Below are positions 21,511 through 31,250 of a DNA stretch of 32,109 bases, piece by piece. Both the position numbers and the translations under genes were made by a program. How positions within the stretch are numbered: the first letter of the stretch is position 1; each line of letters begins with the position of its first letter. The notes beneath the pieces were generated by a model that was not told the DNA's origin, searched no databases, and saw only the letters and a program-made list of their open reading frames with translations. The DNA is from Phenylobacterium sp. (GTDB lineage Bacteria > Pseudomonadota > Alphaproteobacteria > Caulobacterales > Caulobacteraceae). Where the stretch lies: the NCBI RefSeq assembly GCF_028290885.1, contig NZ_JAQGIZ010000054.1:1-32109 (forward strand), written 5' to 3'.

Positions 21511-22772
21511 TACAGCGCCTCACCCCTGAGCAGCCGCGGTAGATCCCCCACCGCCCCACCCGCCTCGGTCATGAAGAACCGTCGCGCCGGGCCGATACGG
21601 TTCACCGCGGCCATCCACGCTCCCCGCGCCAGCCGCAGCAACGGATTGTCGTTGGAGAACAGGCGGACGAAGGCGTCCATGCCGGCCGAGAGGGTGACGG
21701 TGTCGAACCTGCGCCAGGCGGCGTAGCGCTCCAGCACGGCCTCCGAGCCGATGTCCTCGCCTAGGCGCGAGGCCTCGACCAGCACCTGCGCCAGCGCCGC
21801 CGCGCCCTTCAGGCCGAGGTTCAGCCCCTGGCCGGCGATCGGGTGCACCCCATGCGCCGCGTCGCCCAGCAAGGCGGCGCGGGGGGCCACGAACCGCTCG
21901 GCGAGCTGCAGGCTGAGCGGATAGGTGAACACCGGCCCCTCGACGGTCGCCTCACCCAGGAAGTCGCCGAACCGGCGCTGCAGGTGGGCGTGGAACACCT
22001 CCGGGCGGGCGGCCTTCAGCGCCGCGCCCCGGCGGCTGCTCTCGGTCCAGACCAGGCTCGCCCGGTCGCCGGTCAGCGGCAGGATGGCGAACGGGCCGCC
22101 GGGCAGGAAGTATTCGTGCGCCACGCCCCCGTGCGGCCGCTCCAGGCGCACAGTCGCCACCACGCCGGTCTGCGGATAGTCCCAGCCGACCGCGCCGATC
22201 CCGGCCTCGGTGCGGATCACCGAGCCGCGGCCCTCGGCGCCCACGGCGACCGGCGCACGCAATTCCCGCCCGTCGGCCAGCCTCACCACCGCCTCGCGCG
22301 GCCCGAACGTGGCGCGCGCCACCTTCGCCGGGGCCAGCACTTCGATGCCGGCGTCCATCACGGCTCCCGCGAGCGCGGCGCGGATGTGGCGGTTCTCCAG
22401 CAGGTAGCCCAGCGGCTCGCCGTCGGATGAGTCGGCGATCTCGGCCGAATCGAAGCGCAGGAAGAAGGGGCTGGGGCCATGCGCCGCCGCGCCGGGCGTC
22501 TGGCCGTCGGTGACCAGGATCTGCTCGATCCGCTGGGCGTACGGCTCCAGCGCCGCGCCGACCCCCAGCGCGCGCCACTGGCGGAAGGCCGCGTAGGCGA
22601 TGGCCGAGGCGCGTCCATCGAAGGTCGGCGCAACTTGTGCATCGAACACCACCGGGTCGATCAACACCGGCTTGAGGCCCGCCTGGTTCAGCGCCAGCGC
22701 CAGCGTCGCGCCCGCGATGCCGGCCCCGGCGATGATCACGTCGACATCCTCAGGCGCGCCGGCGTTCGCCAT
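21510..22772 (-). CDS. UbiH/UbiF/VisC/COQ6-family FAD-dependent hydroxylase
   Basis: A 420-residue flavoprotein monooxygenase of the family that hydroxylates the ring of ubiquinone precursors. The FAD-binding DVDVIIAGAGIAGATLALAL is at the N-terminus (GxGxxG), the DGRASAIAY segment follows at about 50, a DG-type motif lies mid-protein (VGAEGRGSVIR), and the GD motif LLGDAAHGVHPIAGQGLNLG is at about 300-320. Alphaproteobacterial ubiquinone pathways use several such enzymes (UbiH, UbiF, UbiL, UbiM) that cannot be told apart reliably by eye, so the ring position is left open. The gene starts three bases after the fabI stop and is followed by an overlapping secreted-protein gene. Confidence 0.93.
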   Translation of the reverse strand: MANAGAPEDVDVIIAGAGIAGATLALALNQAGLKPVLIDPVVFDAQVAPTFDGRASAIAYAAFRQWRALGVGAALEPYAQRIEQILVTDGQTPGAAAHGPSPFFLRFDSAEIADSSDGEPLGYLLENRHIRAALAGAVMDAGIEVLAPAKVARATFGPREAVVRLADGRELRAPVAVGAEGRGSVIRTEAGIGAVGWDYPQTGVVATVRLERPHGGVAHEYFLPGGPFAILPLTGDRASLVWTESSRRGAALKAARPEVFHAHLQRRFGDFLGEATVEGPVFTYPLSLQLAERFVAPRAALLGDAAHGVHPIAGQGLNLGLKGAAALAQVLVEASRLGEDIGSEAVLERYAAWRRFDTVTLSAGMDAFVRLFSNDNPLLRLARGAWMAAVNRIGPARRFFMTEAGGAVGDLPRLLRGEAL

Positions 22773-22775
22773 GCC

Positions 22776-23591
22776 TCAGCCCTCCGCTTCGTCCTCGACG
22801 AAGCCCATGATGTGGAAGCCGGCGTCCACGTGGATCAGCTCGCCGGTGGTCGACCGTCCGAGGTCGGAGAGCAGCCAGAGCGCCGCGCCGGCCACGCCCT
22901 CCATGGAGGTGTTTTCCTGCATCGCCGAGAGGGAGCGGCCCTTGGCCAGCATCGCCCGGCCGCCCTGGATGCCGGCCAGCGACAGCGTCCGCATGGCCCC
23001 GGGCGAAAGCGCGTTCACCCGGATGCCCTTGGGCCCCAGGTCGCGGGCGGCGTAGCGGGCGGCGGCCTCCAGCCCGGCCTTGGCGACGCCCATGGTGTTG
23101 TAGTTCGGGATCGCCCGCTCCGAGCCCATGTAGGTCAGGGTGACGATGGACCCGCCGTTCGGCATCAGGGCCGCGGCGCGCCGGCAGCAGTCGGCGAAGC
23201 TATAGACCGAGATTTCCATCGCCTGCAGGAAGCCGGCGCGGTTGGCGTTCTCCACGAACGAGCCGCTGATCTGGTCCTTCGGGGCGAAGGCGATGGCGTG
23301 CACGAAGAAGTCGATGGTCCCGAAGGCCTTCTCGACCGTGGCGAAGCCCGCATCCATCGAGGCGTCGTCGGTGACGTCGACGGGCGCCAGCACCTTCACC
23401 CCGATGCTCTCGGCCAGCGGCTGCACGCGCCGCTGCATGCCGGGCAGGTGCAGGAAGGCCATCTCCGCGCCCTGGGCGGCCAGCTGGCTGGCGATCCCCC
23501 AGGCGATCGACTGGTGGTTGGCGACGCCGGTGACGATCCCGCGCTTGCCGCGCATGAGCTCACCCTTGGGCATCTGGTACTCGTCTGCCAC
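22776..23591 (-). CDS. fabI: Enoyl-ACP reductase (FabI), NADH type
   Basis: Reduces trans-2-enoyl-ACP in the last step of each fatty acid elongation cycle. With GTG 23591 as start it has 271 residues, normal for FabI. The family's altered glycine loop is GIVTGVANHQSIAWGIA (about 18-34). The catalytic Tyr164-x6-Lys171 is in PNYNTMGVAKAGLE, preceded by LTYMGSERA, and the C-terminal part has ALSPGAMRT and TGELIHVDAG. The track starts at 23657; GTG 23591 has GGGAGA upstream and the usual DEYQMPKGELM leader. It heads an operon with the UbiH-family gene. FabI is the classical triclosan target; no resistance change can be judged from sequence alone. Confidence 0.95.
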   Translation of the reverse strand: MADEYQMPKGELMRGKRGIVTGVANHQSIAWGIASQLAAQGAEMAFLHLPGMQRRVQPLAESIGVKVLAPVDVTDDASMDAGFATVEKAFGTIDFFVHAIAFAPKDQISGSFVENANRAGFLQAMEISVYSFADCCRRAAALMPNGGSIVTLTYMGSERAIPNYNTMGVAKAGLEAAARYAARDLGPKGIRVNALSPGAMRTLSLAGIQGGRAMLAKGRSLSAMQENTSMEGVAGAALWLLSDLGRSTTGELIHVDAGFHIMGFVEDEAEG

Positions 23592-23707
23592 GTGGCGTCT
23601 CCCGTCGTTTCCCTCCACGGTTTGTGGCCGGGCCCCGCCGGTTAGGCAAGCGGCCATCGCCCCTTCAATTTTGGCGCTCGGACGCTCATAGGGGGCCTGG
23701 AACCCTG

Positions 23708-25482
23708 ATGATCGACGTCCCTTTCCTGTCGCCGCCGCGCAGGTGGCCGGCCCGCTTGCTGGGCGCCCTCCGCCGGCGCGTGCGGACCAGCGAGCTGTGG
23801 CTGATCATGCTCTCGGTGGGCGTCGGCGCGGCGGCCGGGCTGCTGGCCGTCTTCCAGAGCCGCATCGCACACGCGCTGCAGCAGGTGCTCTACGGGATCG
23901 GCGAGGCCGACCATCTGAGCGCGGTCGCGCGGATCGACCCCCTGCAGGCCTTGTGGCTGCCGGTGGGCGGCCTCGCGCTGGGGCTGTTCACATGGGCGGT
24001 CAGCCGCCGGCGCTCCACCCCCCTGGTGGACGTGGTCGAGGCGAACGCGTTGCACGGCGGCGTGCTCGGTCTCGCCGACAGCCTGATCGTCTGCGTCCAG
24101 ACCGTGCTCTCCAACGGGGTCGGCGCCTCGGTTGGGCTGGAAGCGGCCTACGCCCAGGCCGGCGGGGGCGTGGCCTCCTTCGCCGGCAGCCGCCTCAAGC
24201 TCCGTCGCCACGACCTGCGCATCCTGGTGGGCGCGGGCGCCGGCGCGGCGATCGGGGCGGCGTTCGGGGCGCCCCTCACCGGCGCCTTCTATGCGTTCGA
24301 GATCGTTATCGGCTCCTACACGCCCTCCGCCATCGCCCCTGTCGCGGCGGCGTGCCTGGCGGGAGTCTGGGCGGCCAAGGGGATGGGCGGCGTGCCCTAC
24401 TCCATCGGGATCAAAGCCCAGCACGCGCCGGACGCGGTCGGCTACCTGCTCTATGCGGGCCTTGGGCTGATCTGCGCCCTGGTCGGCGTGGCGATCATGC
24501 AGCTCGTGGCGGTCGTGGACCGCACGGTCCGGCGCTCGCCGATCCCGACGCCGCTGCGGCCCGCGCTCGGCGGCGTGCTGCTCGGCGGTCTGGCGATCAT
24601 CTCGCCGCAGACCTTGTCGGCCGGACACGGCGCCCTGCACCTCGATCTGGCGGTGGGCATGCCGCTGACGATCCTGGGTGTTGTATTCCTCATGAAGACC
24701 GCGGCCTCGGTGGTGTCGCTGGGCTTCGGGTTCCGCGGCGGCCTGTTCTTCGCCTCCCTGTTCCTCGGGTCGCTGCTCGGCCAGGTGTACGCGGGCCTCG
24801 CCGACCTCACGCCGCTGACCGAAAGGCTGACGCCGGAGAACGCCGCCCTGGTGGGCATGGGCGCGCTCGCGGTCTCGATCGTCGGCGGCCCGCTGACCAT
24901 GTCCTTCCTGGTGCTGGAGACCACCGGCGACTTTGGCGTCGCCGCCGCAACGCTTGCGGCGGCCCTGATCGCCTCGACCGTGGTGCGGGAGCGCTTCGGC
25001 TACAGCTTCTCGACCTGGCGGCTGCACCTGCGCGGCGAAACCATCCGCAGCGCCCGCGACGTCGGCTGGGTGCGCAGCCTCACCGCCGGGCGGATGATGC
25101 GGCCCGACCCGCAGACCGTGCCGGCCACCACCACGGTCGAGGCGTTCCGCCAGCGGTTCCCGCTGGGCTCGGCCTCGCGGGTGCTGCTGCTGGACGACAC
25201 CGGCCGTTATGCGGGCGTCCTGATCACCGCCGACGCCTATGCGGAGAACGTCAATCCGCAGGCCGCCGTCGCGGCCTTGGCGATCAGCAAGGACCTGGCG
25301 CTATCGCCCGAGATGAACATCAAGGCGGTGATGCGGCTCTTCGAGTCCAGCGGCACGGACGAGCTGGCGGTGGTCGACGAGGAGCGCCGCGTGCTGGGCC
25401 TGCTGGCCGAGGCCTATGTCGTGCGCCGCTACGCCACCGAACTCGAGCGCCAGCAGCTCGACCTCTACGGCGAAGCCAAGCC

Positions 25483-25486
<4 letters not shown>
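23708..25486 (+). CDS. ClC-family chloride channel or transporter with CBS domains
   Basis: A 592-residue membrane protein with the ClC core at about residues 30-440 and a C-terminal cytoplasmic pair of CBS-like domains from about 460. In place of GSGIP and GREGP it has [15 protein letters not shown]; the gating glutamate is kept (Glu145) but the surrounding motif differs. [18 protein letters not shown] and [21 protein letters not shown] match the later filter segments. Whether it is a channel or a proton-coupled exchanger cannot be said. ATG 23708 is preferred to the track start at 23624, which adds a basic leader overlapping fabI's upstream region. Its TAG stop overlaps the TAA of the convergent fabB. 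Confidence 0.92.
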
Positions 25487-26694
<1,208 letters not shown>

Positions 26695-26718
26695 GGTTTC
26701 TTCCCGAATCCCCCGGCT

Positions 26719-27234
26719 CTACGGCCGCTGATAAAGGCCGACCCGAAGGTCGGCCGCCCAATAGATGGGCGTTCCGTCGGCTTCCAACACCCCGTCGCCG
26801 ATCCCCATGACCAGGCGCCGGTTGATGACCCGCTTCATATCCACCTTGTAGGTGACCTTTTTGATAGCGGGCGTCACCTCGCCCCCGAACTTCACCTCGC
26901 TGCAGCCGAGCGCCCGGCCGCGGCCCTTGCCGCCGATCCAGCCCAGGTAGAAGCCGACCAGCTGCCAGAGCGCGTCGAGGCCGAGGCTGCCCGGCATGAC
27001 CGGGTCGCCGATGAAGTGGCAGGCGAAGAACCAGAGGCTCGGATCGATGTCGAACTCGGCCTCGATGTAGCCCTTGCCGTGGGCGCCGCCGTCGTCGCTG
27101 ATCTTGGTGATGCGGTCGAACAGCAGCATCGGCGGCGACGGCAGCTGGGCGTTGCCCGGCCCGTACATCTCGCCGCGCGCGCAGGTCATGAGCTCGTCGA
27201 AGCTGTAGTGATCCTTGGCCTTGGCGTCGATCAT
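26719..27234 (-). CDS. fabA: 3-hydroxydecanoyl-ACP dehydratase/isomerase (FabA)
   Basis: A bifunctional hot-dog enzyme that dehydrates 3-hydroxydecanoyl-ACP and isomerises the trans-2 product to cis-3, introducing the double bond of unsaturated fatty acids. It has 171 residues, the family length. The active-site histidine is His73 in [21 protein letters not shown] and the paired aspartate Asp87 lies in the same segment. The [18 protein letters not shown] and [12 protein letters not shown] segments are also typical. ATG 27234 has GGAACGG upstream. It forms an operon with fabB. The upstream gene on the same strand is an SH3-like secreted protein about 90 bp away. Confidence 0.97.
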   Translation of the reverse strand: MIDAKAKDHYSFDELMTCARGEMYGPGNAQLPSPPMLLFDRITKISDDGGAHGKGYIEAEFDIDPSLWFFACHFIGDPVMPGSLGLDALWQLVGFYLGWIGGKGRGRALGCSEVKFGGEVTPAIKKVTYKVDMKRVINRRLVMGIGDGVLEADGTPIYWAADLRVGLYQRP

Positions 27235-27327
27235 CTGCCGTTCCGTATCCTTTAGGGGTCTGAGGCCCTAGCAGAGCCGACCCCGGCGCTCAATGCCAGG
27301 CTCGTGGGGCAGGCTCGTGGGGCGGGC

Positions 27328-27849
27328 TCACGAGCCCGGCTGGCGACACTGCGGACCGTCCGTGGTGCCCCAGAGCGCGCCTTCGCGCACCCAACCGGAA
27401 GCGTGGTCGGCCCGCACCCGGCACCAGCCCTTGCGGCAGCGGTCCAACGCGGCCAGCGAGCGGGGGTTCAAATAGGCCACGGGCCTGGCGCCGTCCTTGG
27501 GCTTCTGCAGCAGGGGCGCGGCGGCCTGGCTGGTGTTCATGGTCATCCGCCGCCCGTCGGTGACGCGCTTGTGCACCCAGGCGAGCGCGCCCTCGGGATC
27601 GCAGACGCGGCGCCACTCGGCGGTCTCCGCAATCACCTGCAGCGGCAGGCCTCGGACCGTGTAGACCCAGAGCAGCTTGTGGTCGTCGCCGGGGCCGGCG
27701 CGGGCGTTCACCTTGTCGAATTTCAGGGAGACGTAGCGTGGCACCGGCATGCCGGACGGCGTCTGCCGCTCGGCCGCCTGGGCGGCTGCGGCCAGGCCGA
27801 GCGCGGCCAGCAGGCCGAGCGCCGAGGCTTTCAGCAGCCGCGGTCGCAT
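27328..27849 (-). CDS. Exported SH3-like domain protein
   Basis: A 173-residue protein from ATG 27849. The signal peptide MRPRLLKASALGLLAALGLA ends in AAAAQAAE, so it is probably periplasmic. Two SH3-like repeats follow: YVSLKFDKVNARAGPGDDHK with LLWVYTVRGLPLQVIAETAEWRRV and WVHKRVTDGRR, then a second with ARPVAYLNPRSLAALDRCRK and GWCRVRADHASGWV. Bacterial SH3-like domains often bind cell-wall peptides. The GAGG next to ATG 27849 is too close to serve it, so GTG 27855 or ATG 27885 are possible starts. It diverges from the dehydrogenase gene. Confidence 0.85.
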   Translation of the reverse strand: MRPRLLKASALGLLAALGLAAAAQAAERQTPSGMPVPRYVSLKFDKVNARAGPGDDHKLLWVYTVRGLPLQVIAETAEWRRVCDPEGALAWVHKRVTDGRRMTMNTSQAAAPLLQKPKDGARPVAYLNPRSLAALDRCRKGWCRVRADHASGWVREGALWGTTDGPQCRQPGS

Positions 27850-27994
27850 CCTCACCAATTCAATAGCCTCGCCTTGGCCGCCCATGACGCCTTTGCTAGA
27901 GGTGCTGAGAACACGACGCGCCGGGGAAGCGGCGCGGGTAACGCCCCCTTGTCACGTCGCCCCTTTTCGAGTCGACCCCAATCTCAAGTCACAC

Positions 27995-28981
27995 ATGGCA
28001 GCCCGCAAGCCGAAAGTCATCGTCACGCGAAAGCTCCCCGATCCGGTGGAGACGCGGATGCGTGAGCTGTTCGACACCGAGCTCAACCTGACTGACGCCC
28101 CGATGACCCGCGCGCAGCTCTCCGACGCGGTGGGGCGCGCCGACGTGCTGGCGCCGACCATCACCGACAAGATCGATGCGACCCTCCTGGAAAAGGCCGG
28201 GCCGAAGCTGAAGCTGATCGCCAGCTTCGGAGCCGGCGTCGATCACGTGGACGTCGCCGCGGCCAACGCCAGGGGGATCACCGTCACCAACACCCCGGGC
28301 GTGCTCACCGAGGACACCGCCGACCTGACCATGGCGCTGATCATGGCTGTCGCCCGCCGCATCGTGGAAGGCGCCAACGTCGCCCAGGCCGGCGGCTTCA
28401 CCGGCTGGACGCCCACCTGGATGATGGGCCATCGGATCACCGGCAAGCGGCTGGGCATCATCGGCATGGGCCGCATCGGCCAGGCGGTAGCGCGGCGCGC
28501 GCGCGCCTTCGGCCTGCAGATCCACTACCACAATCGAAAGCCGGTCAGCCCGCGGATCGCCGAGGAGCTGGGGGCCACCTACTGGGAAAGCCTCGACCAG
28601 ATGCTGGCGCGGATGGACATCGTCTCGGTCCACTCGCCGCACACGCCGGCCACCTATCACCTGCTCTCCGCGCGTCGGCTGAAGCTGCTGCAGCCCCACG
28701 CCATCCTGATCAACACCGCCCGCGGCGAGATCATCGACGAGACGGCGCTGACCGAGCTGCTGGCGCAGGGCGCGATCGGCGGGGCGGGCCTGGACGTCTT
28801 CGAGTTCGAGCCCCGGATCAACCCGAAGCTGCTCAAGCTCCCCAACGCCGTCCTGCTGCCGCACATGGGCTCGGCCACCATCGAGGGCCGCATCGACATG
28901 GGCGAGAAGGTGATCATCAACATCCGCACCTGGATGGACGGTCACAAGCCGCCGGACCGGGTGATCCCGTCGATGATGTGA
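27995..28981 (+). CDS. D-2-hydroxyacid dehydrogenase, glyoxylate/hydroxypyruvate reductase-like
   Basis: A 328-residue NAD(P)-dependent dehydrogenase of the D-2-hydroxyacid family. The substrate-domain loop SFGAGVDHVDV is at about 77-87, the dinucleotide motif GKRLGIIGMGRIGQAVARRA at about 150-168, the catalytic arginine in LINTARGEIIDE, a glutamate in DVFEFEP, and the catalytic histidine in LLPHMGSAT. An arginine after strand two (YHNRKP) suggests NADP. Glyoxylate reductase is the likeliest role, but other 2-oxoacids are possible. ATG 27995 gives MAARKPKVIVTRKLPD, the family start; the track start at 27749 runs through the divergent gene. The 3' end abuts a palindromic repeat. Confidence 0.93.
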   Translation: MAARKPKVIVTRKLPDPVETRMRELFDTELNLTDAPMTRAQLSDAVGRADVLAPTITDKIDATLLEKAGPKLKLIASFGAGVDHVDVAAANARGITVTNTPGVLTEDTADLTMALIMAVARRIVEGANVAQAGGFTGWTPTWMMGHRITGKRLGIIGMGRIGQAVARRARAFGLQIHYHNRKPVSPRIAEELGATYWESLDQMLARMDIVSVHSPHTPATYHLLSARRLKLLQPHAILINTARGEIIDETALTELLAQGAIGGAGLDVFEFEPRINPKLLKLPNAVLLPHMGSATIEGRIDMGEKVIINIRTWMDGHKPPDRVIPSMM

Positions 28982-28985
28982 CTGT

Positions 28986-29125
28986 CTTCCCCCGGTACGG
29001 GGGAAGTGGCCCGACAGCCCCTTGGCTGGAGGGTCGATGGGGGAAGTCTTCCGGCGCCTTATACACCTCCTCCATTGTCGCCCGCCTTCGGCTTTGGCGA
29101 CATTTCCCCAGTACCGGGGGAAGAC
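28986..29125. repeat. Palindromic repeat pair between the dehydrogenase and moeB
   Basis: CTTCCCCCG-GTA-CGGGGGAAG (28986-29006) is a perfect nine-bp hairpin. About 100 bp on, a second, imperfect copy (TTCCCCAGTACCGGGGGAAG, about 29104-29123) faces it. Between them are a smaller GGCCC/GGGTC-type stem and a GTCGCC/GGCGAC pair. The layout is that of Caulobacterales intergenic REP-like doublets. The moeB frame ends inside it. Confidence 0.75.
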
Positions 29126-29871
29126 ATGTTCCCGCACACCGGGCAGTCCGGGTCCGCGCCCACCTTCACAGTCCGCGTCTCGCCCGACAGCGCGTCGTAG
29201 ATCAGCAGCCGGCCCAGCAGCGGCTCGCCCGCGCCGGCGATCAGCTTGATCGCCTCCAGCGCCATCATCGAGCCGACGACGCCGGCCAGAGCGCCCACCA
29301 CGCCCACCGCGACACAGGTCTCGGCGTCGGGCGGGATCTCGGGGACCAGGCAGCGGTAGCAGGGCTGGCGGCCGAACACCCCCACCTGGCCGGTCCAGCG
29401 GCCGATGGCGCCGGAGATCAGCGGCTTGCCATGCCGCACGCAGGCGGCGTTCACCTCATAGCGGACGGCGAAGTCGTCGGTGCCGTCGAGCACCATGTCG
29501 ACGCCCTCCACCAGCTCGTCGGCGGTCGAGGCGTCGAAGGCGCCGTTGTAGCCGGCCACGAAAATGTGCGGATTGAGCGCCGCCAGCCGGTCGGCGGCGG
29601 TCTCGGCTTTGGAGCGGCCGACATCCTCCTCGGCGTAGAGGATCTGCCTTTGCAGGTTCGAGCGGTCGACGTCGTCCGGGTCGATCACGAAGAGGGCGCC
29701 CACGCCGGCGGCCGCCAGGTAGAGGGCCGCGGGCGAGCCCAGGCCGCCGGCGCCGACGACCAGCGCGCTCGCGGCCTTCAGCTTCTGCTGGCCGGGCCCG
29801 CCCACCTCGCGCAGCACCAGGTGGCGGGCGTAGCGTTCGATCTCGACGTCGGTGAACACCATGACAGCCAT
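29059..29871 (-). CDS. moeB: MoeB/HesA/ThiF-type adenylyltransferase, probably MoeB
   Basis: A 270-residue E1-like enzyme that adenylates the C-terminal glycine of the small molybdopterin synthase subunit MoaD. ATP binding is shown by ALVVGAGGLGSPAALYLAAAG (about 36-56); RSNLQRQILY and DGTDDF are the next core motifs. A CYRC and a CPVCG pair give the zinc site, and a cysteine lies in DAETCVAVGVVGAL. No rhodanese domain follows, so it is MoeB rather than MoeZ; ThiF cannot be excluded. The last 20 residues (NMSSPGTGEMSPKPKAGDNG and a short end) come from the palindromic repeat. No moaD or moaE is nearby. Confidence 0.9.
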   Translation of the reverse strand: MAVMVFTDVEIERYARHLVLREVGGPGQQKLKAASALVVGAGGLGSPAALYLAAAGVGALFVIDPDDVDRSNLQRQILYAEEDVGRSKAETAADRLAALNPHIFVAGYNGAFDASTADELVEGVDMVLDGTDDFAVRYEVNAACVRHGKPLISGAIGRWTGQVGVFGRQPCYRCLVPEIPPDAETCVAVGVVGALAGVVGSMMALEAIKLIAGAGEPLLGRLLIYDALSGETRTVKVGADPDCPVCGNMSSPGTGEMSPKPKAGDNGGGV

Positions 29872-29908
29872 CTTGGCCGGAAGGCCCTGGCACGCAAGCC
29901 GTCGTGAA

Positions 29909-30439
29909 TCATCCCCGTTCCTGCCGCGCCTCCCAGATCGCCTGCTGCAGGGCCTTGGCGAACTCGCCGCGTTCCCGGGGGCTGAGCGCTTGGGCGACGG
30001 CGACCTCGCGCCCGGAAATCGCCAGCCGCAGGCCGACGGTGCGCTCGTCCTCGGTCTCCACGGCGACGCGGGTGAAGGCCGTCGGGCTCTCCCAGACCAC
30101 CCGGCTCCAGTTGGGCGCCTCGTGGGTGACCACCACGTCGCGAGCGGTGACCTGCACCCGCTCGACCCGCCGCGCGGCGCGGAAGCTCGCCATGAAGGCG
30201 ACGATCACCGCCAGGACGTCGAGGGCCAGGAAGAACGGCACGAACAGCGCGCCCATGTAGATAAACACCGCCGCGGAACAGCAGTTCGCCAGCGTCACTA
30301 CGCTGATCAGGATGATGAACCCCCGCTCGGAGAGCGAGCGGTGCGGGGTGATCACCGCATCCATGTAGGTCTGGCCGAGCATGAGGGCTGCGAAGATAGG
30401 CCCGGAAACCGCCTTGGCGGAAGGGGTCGGCGCAGCCAT
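29909..30439 (-). CDS. DUF2244 family membrane protein
   Basis: A 176-residue protein of the DUF2244 type. MDAVITPHRSLSERGF (about 26-41) is the family signature (PHRSLS..GF). Two adjacent membrane helices follow at about 42-63 and 66-86, then a soluble domain with VERVQVTARDVVVTHEAPN and a helix ending in ALSPRERGEFAKALQQAI. DUF2244 proteins are conserved in alphaproteobacteria and are often near nth, cytochrome oxidase or cell-envelope genes; the function is unknown. The ATG at 30439 lies only 12 bp from the divergent nth start. Length is normal for the family. Confidence 0.9.
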   Translation of the reverse strand: MAAPTPSAKAVSGPIFAALMLGQTYMDAVITPHRSLSERGFIILISVVTLANCCSAAVFIYMGALFVPFFLALDVLAVIVAFMASFRAARRVERVQVTARDVVVTHEAPNWSRVVWESPTAFTRVAVETEDERTVGLRLAISGREVAVAQALSPRERGEFAKALQQAIWEARQERG

Positions 30440-30451
30440 CTTGCGCCTCCC

Positions 30452-31147
30452 ATGGCCAAGTCCCCCAAGCCCACGACCGCGCCGCCGCGCAAGAAGCGGC
30501 TCAGCCCTGCCGAGCAGGCCCGGATCGCCGAGATCTTCCGGCGGTTCGAGGAGCAGGAGAGCGATCCGCGCACCGAGCTCGATTACGAGAGCCCTTTCAC
30601 CCTGCTGGTCGCCGTGGCGCTGTCGGCCCAGGCCACCGACGTCTCGGTGAACAAGGCGACGGACAAGCTGTTCAAGGTCGCCGACACGCCGCAGAAGATG
30701 CTGGCGCTGGGCGAGGCGGGCCTGAAGCCGTTCATCTCCTCGATCGGCCTCTACAACATGAAGGCCAAGAACGTCATCGCGCTGTCCCGCATCCTAGTGG
30801 AGCAGTATGGCGGCGAGGTTCCGCTGAACCGCGAGGCGCTGCAGGCCCTGCCGGGCGTCGGCCGCAAGACCGCCTCGGTGGTGCTGAACGAGCTGCGCGT
30901 CGAGCCCGCCATCGCCGTCGACACCCACGTCTTCCGCGTCGCCCACCGCCTGGGGCTCGCGACCGGCAAGACGCCGGACCAGGTGGAGGCCGAGCTGATG
31001 GCTATCGTTCCGGACCGCCTGAAGACCCGCGCCCACCACTGGCTGATCCTGCACGGCCGCTACGTCTGCCTGGCGCGGCGCCCCAAGTGCGAAGAGTGCA
31101 TCGTCGCGGACCTCTGCCCGTCGAGGCATCTGTTCGTGGGGCGGTAG
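30452..31147 (+). CDS. nth: Endonuclease III (Nth), DNA glycosylase/AP lyase
   Basis: Removes oxidised pyrimidines from DNA and nicks the strand. It has 231 residues, about 20 more than E. coli Nth owing to a basic leader (MAKSPKPTTAPPRKKRLSPA). The ESPFTLLVAVALSAQATDVSVN core is at about 46-67, the helix-hairpin-helix ALPGVGRKTAS contains the catalytic Lys139, and AVDTHVFRVAHRLGLA the catalytic Asp157. The 4Fe-4S loop has Cys206, 213, 216 and 222 with the canonical 6-2-5 spacing. ATG 30452 is used; the track start at 29852 runs through DUF2244. The two genes start 12 bp apart, so promoters must overlap the other gene. Confidence 0.97.
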   Translation: MAKSPKPTTAPPRKKRLSPAEQARIAEIFRRFEEQESDPRTELDYESPFTLLVAVALSAQATDVSVNKATDKLFKVADTPQKMLALGEAGLKPFISSIGLYNMKAKNVIALSRILVEQYGGEVPLNREALQALPGVGRKTASVVLNELRVEPAIAVDTHVFRVAHRLGLATGKTPDQVEAELMAIVPDRLKTRAHHWLILHGRYVCLARRPKCEECIVADLCPSRHLFVGR

Positions 31148-31250
31148 GGCTTCGCGTTTCATCCCTCTGCCGGTCACGGCCTGGCGCGTACGTTGCCGCC
31201 AAGCCCGATTTCCTCTAAGTCCCGCCCTCTCGTTCCCCGAAAGCTGAGCA

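Noticed and set aside
23642-25027. 461-residue antisense frame opposite the ClC gene
   Set aside because: Shadow of codon bias; no recognisable domain, and it crosses the fabI-ClC intergenic region.
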